In this document: piece by piece, positions 5,201 to 6,051 of the stretch
Layout of the letters: each line of letters opens with the position of its first letter
Numbering within the stretch: the stretch's first letter is position 1
Assembly (NCBI GenBank): GCA_002402085.1
Contig: NVVB01000022.1
Coordinates: forward strand, 39,448 to 45,498
Source of the DNA: Gammaproteobacteria bacterium
GTDB taxonomy: Bacteria; Pseudomonadota; Gammaproteobacteria; Pseudomonadales; UBA3067
Length of the DNA: 6,051 nucleotides
Direction: 5' to 3'
Position numbers and translations under genes: made by a program
The notes under the pieces: generated by a model
The model's database searches: none
What the model was told of the DNA's origin: nothing
The model's input: the letters and a program-made list of their open reading frames with translations, nothing else

Positions 5201-6051
5201 ATGAGATATAGCTTCACAGACGAACAGGAACAATTCCGAGACATGGTAAGGAAATTCATGTCTTCAAATTCGGCCTCGTCGGATGTTCGCGCTCAAATGG
5301 AAACCGAACAGGGTTACGATAAAGGCGTCTGGAAAAACCTATCTGAATCTCTCGGCTTGCCAGGCCTACTTATTCCCGAGGAATACGGCGGCCAAGGATT
5401 CGGCCCGATCGAACTAGGGGTGGCCTTGGAGGAAATGGGCCGTTCTTTATTATGCGCTCCCTACTTTGGCTCCTCGGTGTTAGGCACTACAGCGATACTT
5501 AACGCAGCGACAGACAAAGAAAAAAGCCGTCTACTTCCTGAGTTAGCCGCCGGCAATAAATTAACGGCGCTGGCGTTAGCAGAGGGTGATGGTCAGTGGG
5601 ATGCGTCGAGCATTCAAACCACAGCCACCGAGCAAGAGGGCGGTTATGTATTAAATGGCACGAAGAGTTTTGTCGTCGACGGCCTAAACGCCGATTTAAT
5701 TGTAGTGGTGGCACGCCAAGATAATACGGTAGAAGATGAAGGGATTTCCTTTTTTATTGTCGAAGGGGATGCCGAAGGACTCAATAAACGATTGTTAAAC
5801 ACTATTGATGAAACGCGTAAATTAACTGAACTGGAATTGAATAACGTACGTGCCGTGCCTATCGGTAAGGTCGGCGGTGGGGCCAAAGCGCTGGAAAAAA
5901 CCTTAGTGCTTGCTTATGTGGCGTTGGCCAATGAGATGATGGGCGGGGCTCAGAAACTATTAGAAAACGCCCTCGAGTACGCTCAGCTTCGTGTTCAGTT
6001 TGGTCGTGTCATCGGCTCATTTCAATCCATGAAACATACCTTAGCTGATCT
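5201..6051 (+). CDS. Acyl-CoA dehydrogenase family flavoprotein (3' end outside window)
   Basis: A cytoplasmic FAD enzyme expected to introduce the alpha-beta double bond into an acyl-CoA thioester; 283 complete codons are seen of a usual 370-400. The N-terminal helical domain opens with FTDEQEQFRDMVRKF and contains IPEEYGGQGFGPIELGVALEEMGRS (about 58-82), a family hallmark. The middle beta domain runs from about 120 to 220 (LTALALAEGDG, GYVLNGTKSFVVDG, NADLIVVVA). The C-terminal helical domain begins near 230 and contains RVQFGRVIGSFQSMKHTLAD (264-283), the second hallmark, with flavin-contacting residues. The first signature is atypical: ALAEGDGQWD replaces the usual TEP..GSD form. The catalytic glutamate would lie beyond the window. 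AGGA six bases before the ATG supports the start. The atypical signature and the GRSL/APYFG context resemble the divergent dehydrogenases of steroid or aromatic side-chain catabolism more than short-chain fatty-acid enzymes; this is from memory and tentative. Confidence 0.93.
   Translation, partial: MRYSFTDEQEQFRDMVRKFMSSNSASSDVRAQMETEQGYDKGVWKNLSESLGLPGLLIPEEYGGQGFGPIELGVALEEMGRSLLCAPYFGSSVLGTTAILNAATDKEKSRLLPELAAGNKLTALALAEGDGQWDASSIQTTATEQEGGYVLNGTKSFVVDGLNADLIVVVARQDNTVEDEGISFFIVEGDAEGLNKRLLNTIDETRKLTELELNNVRAVPIGKVGGGAKALEKTLVLAYVALANEMMGGAQKLLENALEYAQLRVQFGRVIGSFQSMKHTLAD

Noticed and set aside
5499..5886. Two overlapping minus-strand open frames opposite the acyl-CoA dehydrogenase
   Set aside because: Both are antisense to a frame with clear family motifs and have low-complexity translations, so they are shadows.

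Overview
The window looks like a chromosomal segment of a free-living Gram-negative proteobacterium, probably a gammaproteobacterium and possibly marine. The evidence is a trimeric-type outer-membrane porin with a Sec signal peptide, two further exported proteins, Shine-Dalgarno sites of the AGGAG/GAGG kind, and moderate, slightly AT-leaning composition. Genus-level placement cannot be made from this sequence alone. I saw no tRNA, rRNA, CRISPR array, transposase or phage gene.

Layout. The left half is on the minus strand. It holds two tandem paralogues of an exported protein family I do not recognise: a complete 450-residue copy (1423-2775) and, downstream of it on the same strand, a second copy whose C-terminal end lies outside the window (1-1004). 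They are separated by 418 bp containing a hairpin terminator for the first copy, and the second copy may have its own promoter. Their mature parts align without a gap over 249 residues at about 65% identity by hand count, so they are an old tandem duplication. Their export leaders differ strongly: 36 residues in one, about 85 in the other.

The right half is on the plus strand. After a 671-bp divergent intergenic region with inverted and tandem repeats comes a 356-residue porin (3447-4517), followed by a probable terminator. A second long non-coding gap of 683 bp contains a 13-bp direct repeat and a 23-bp dyad. Next is the start of an acyl-CoA dehydrogenase (5201 to the window end), which is cut off before its catalytic C-terminal part.

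How the genes may work together: the porin would admit small solutes through the outer membrane, and the acyl-CoA dehydrogenase would oxidise acyl-CoA intermediates in the cytoplasm. The two exported paralogues should sit in the periplasm or at the cell surface. A shared role in uptake and breakdown of an organic acid or lipid is possible, but the long gaps and separate terminators suggest independent transcription units, so this is inference only. The strongest leads are the duplicated uncharacterised exported family with its divergent leaders, and the symmetric elements in the long intergenic regions. I found no convincing evidence of a new defence or mobile system.
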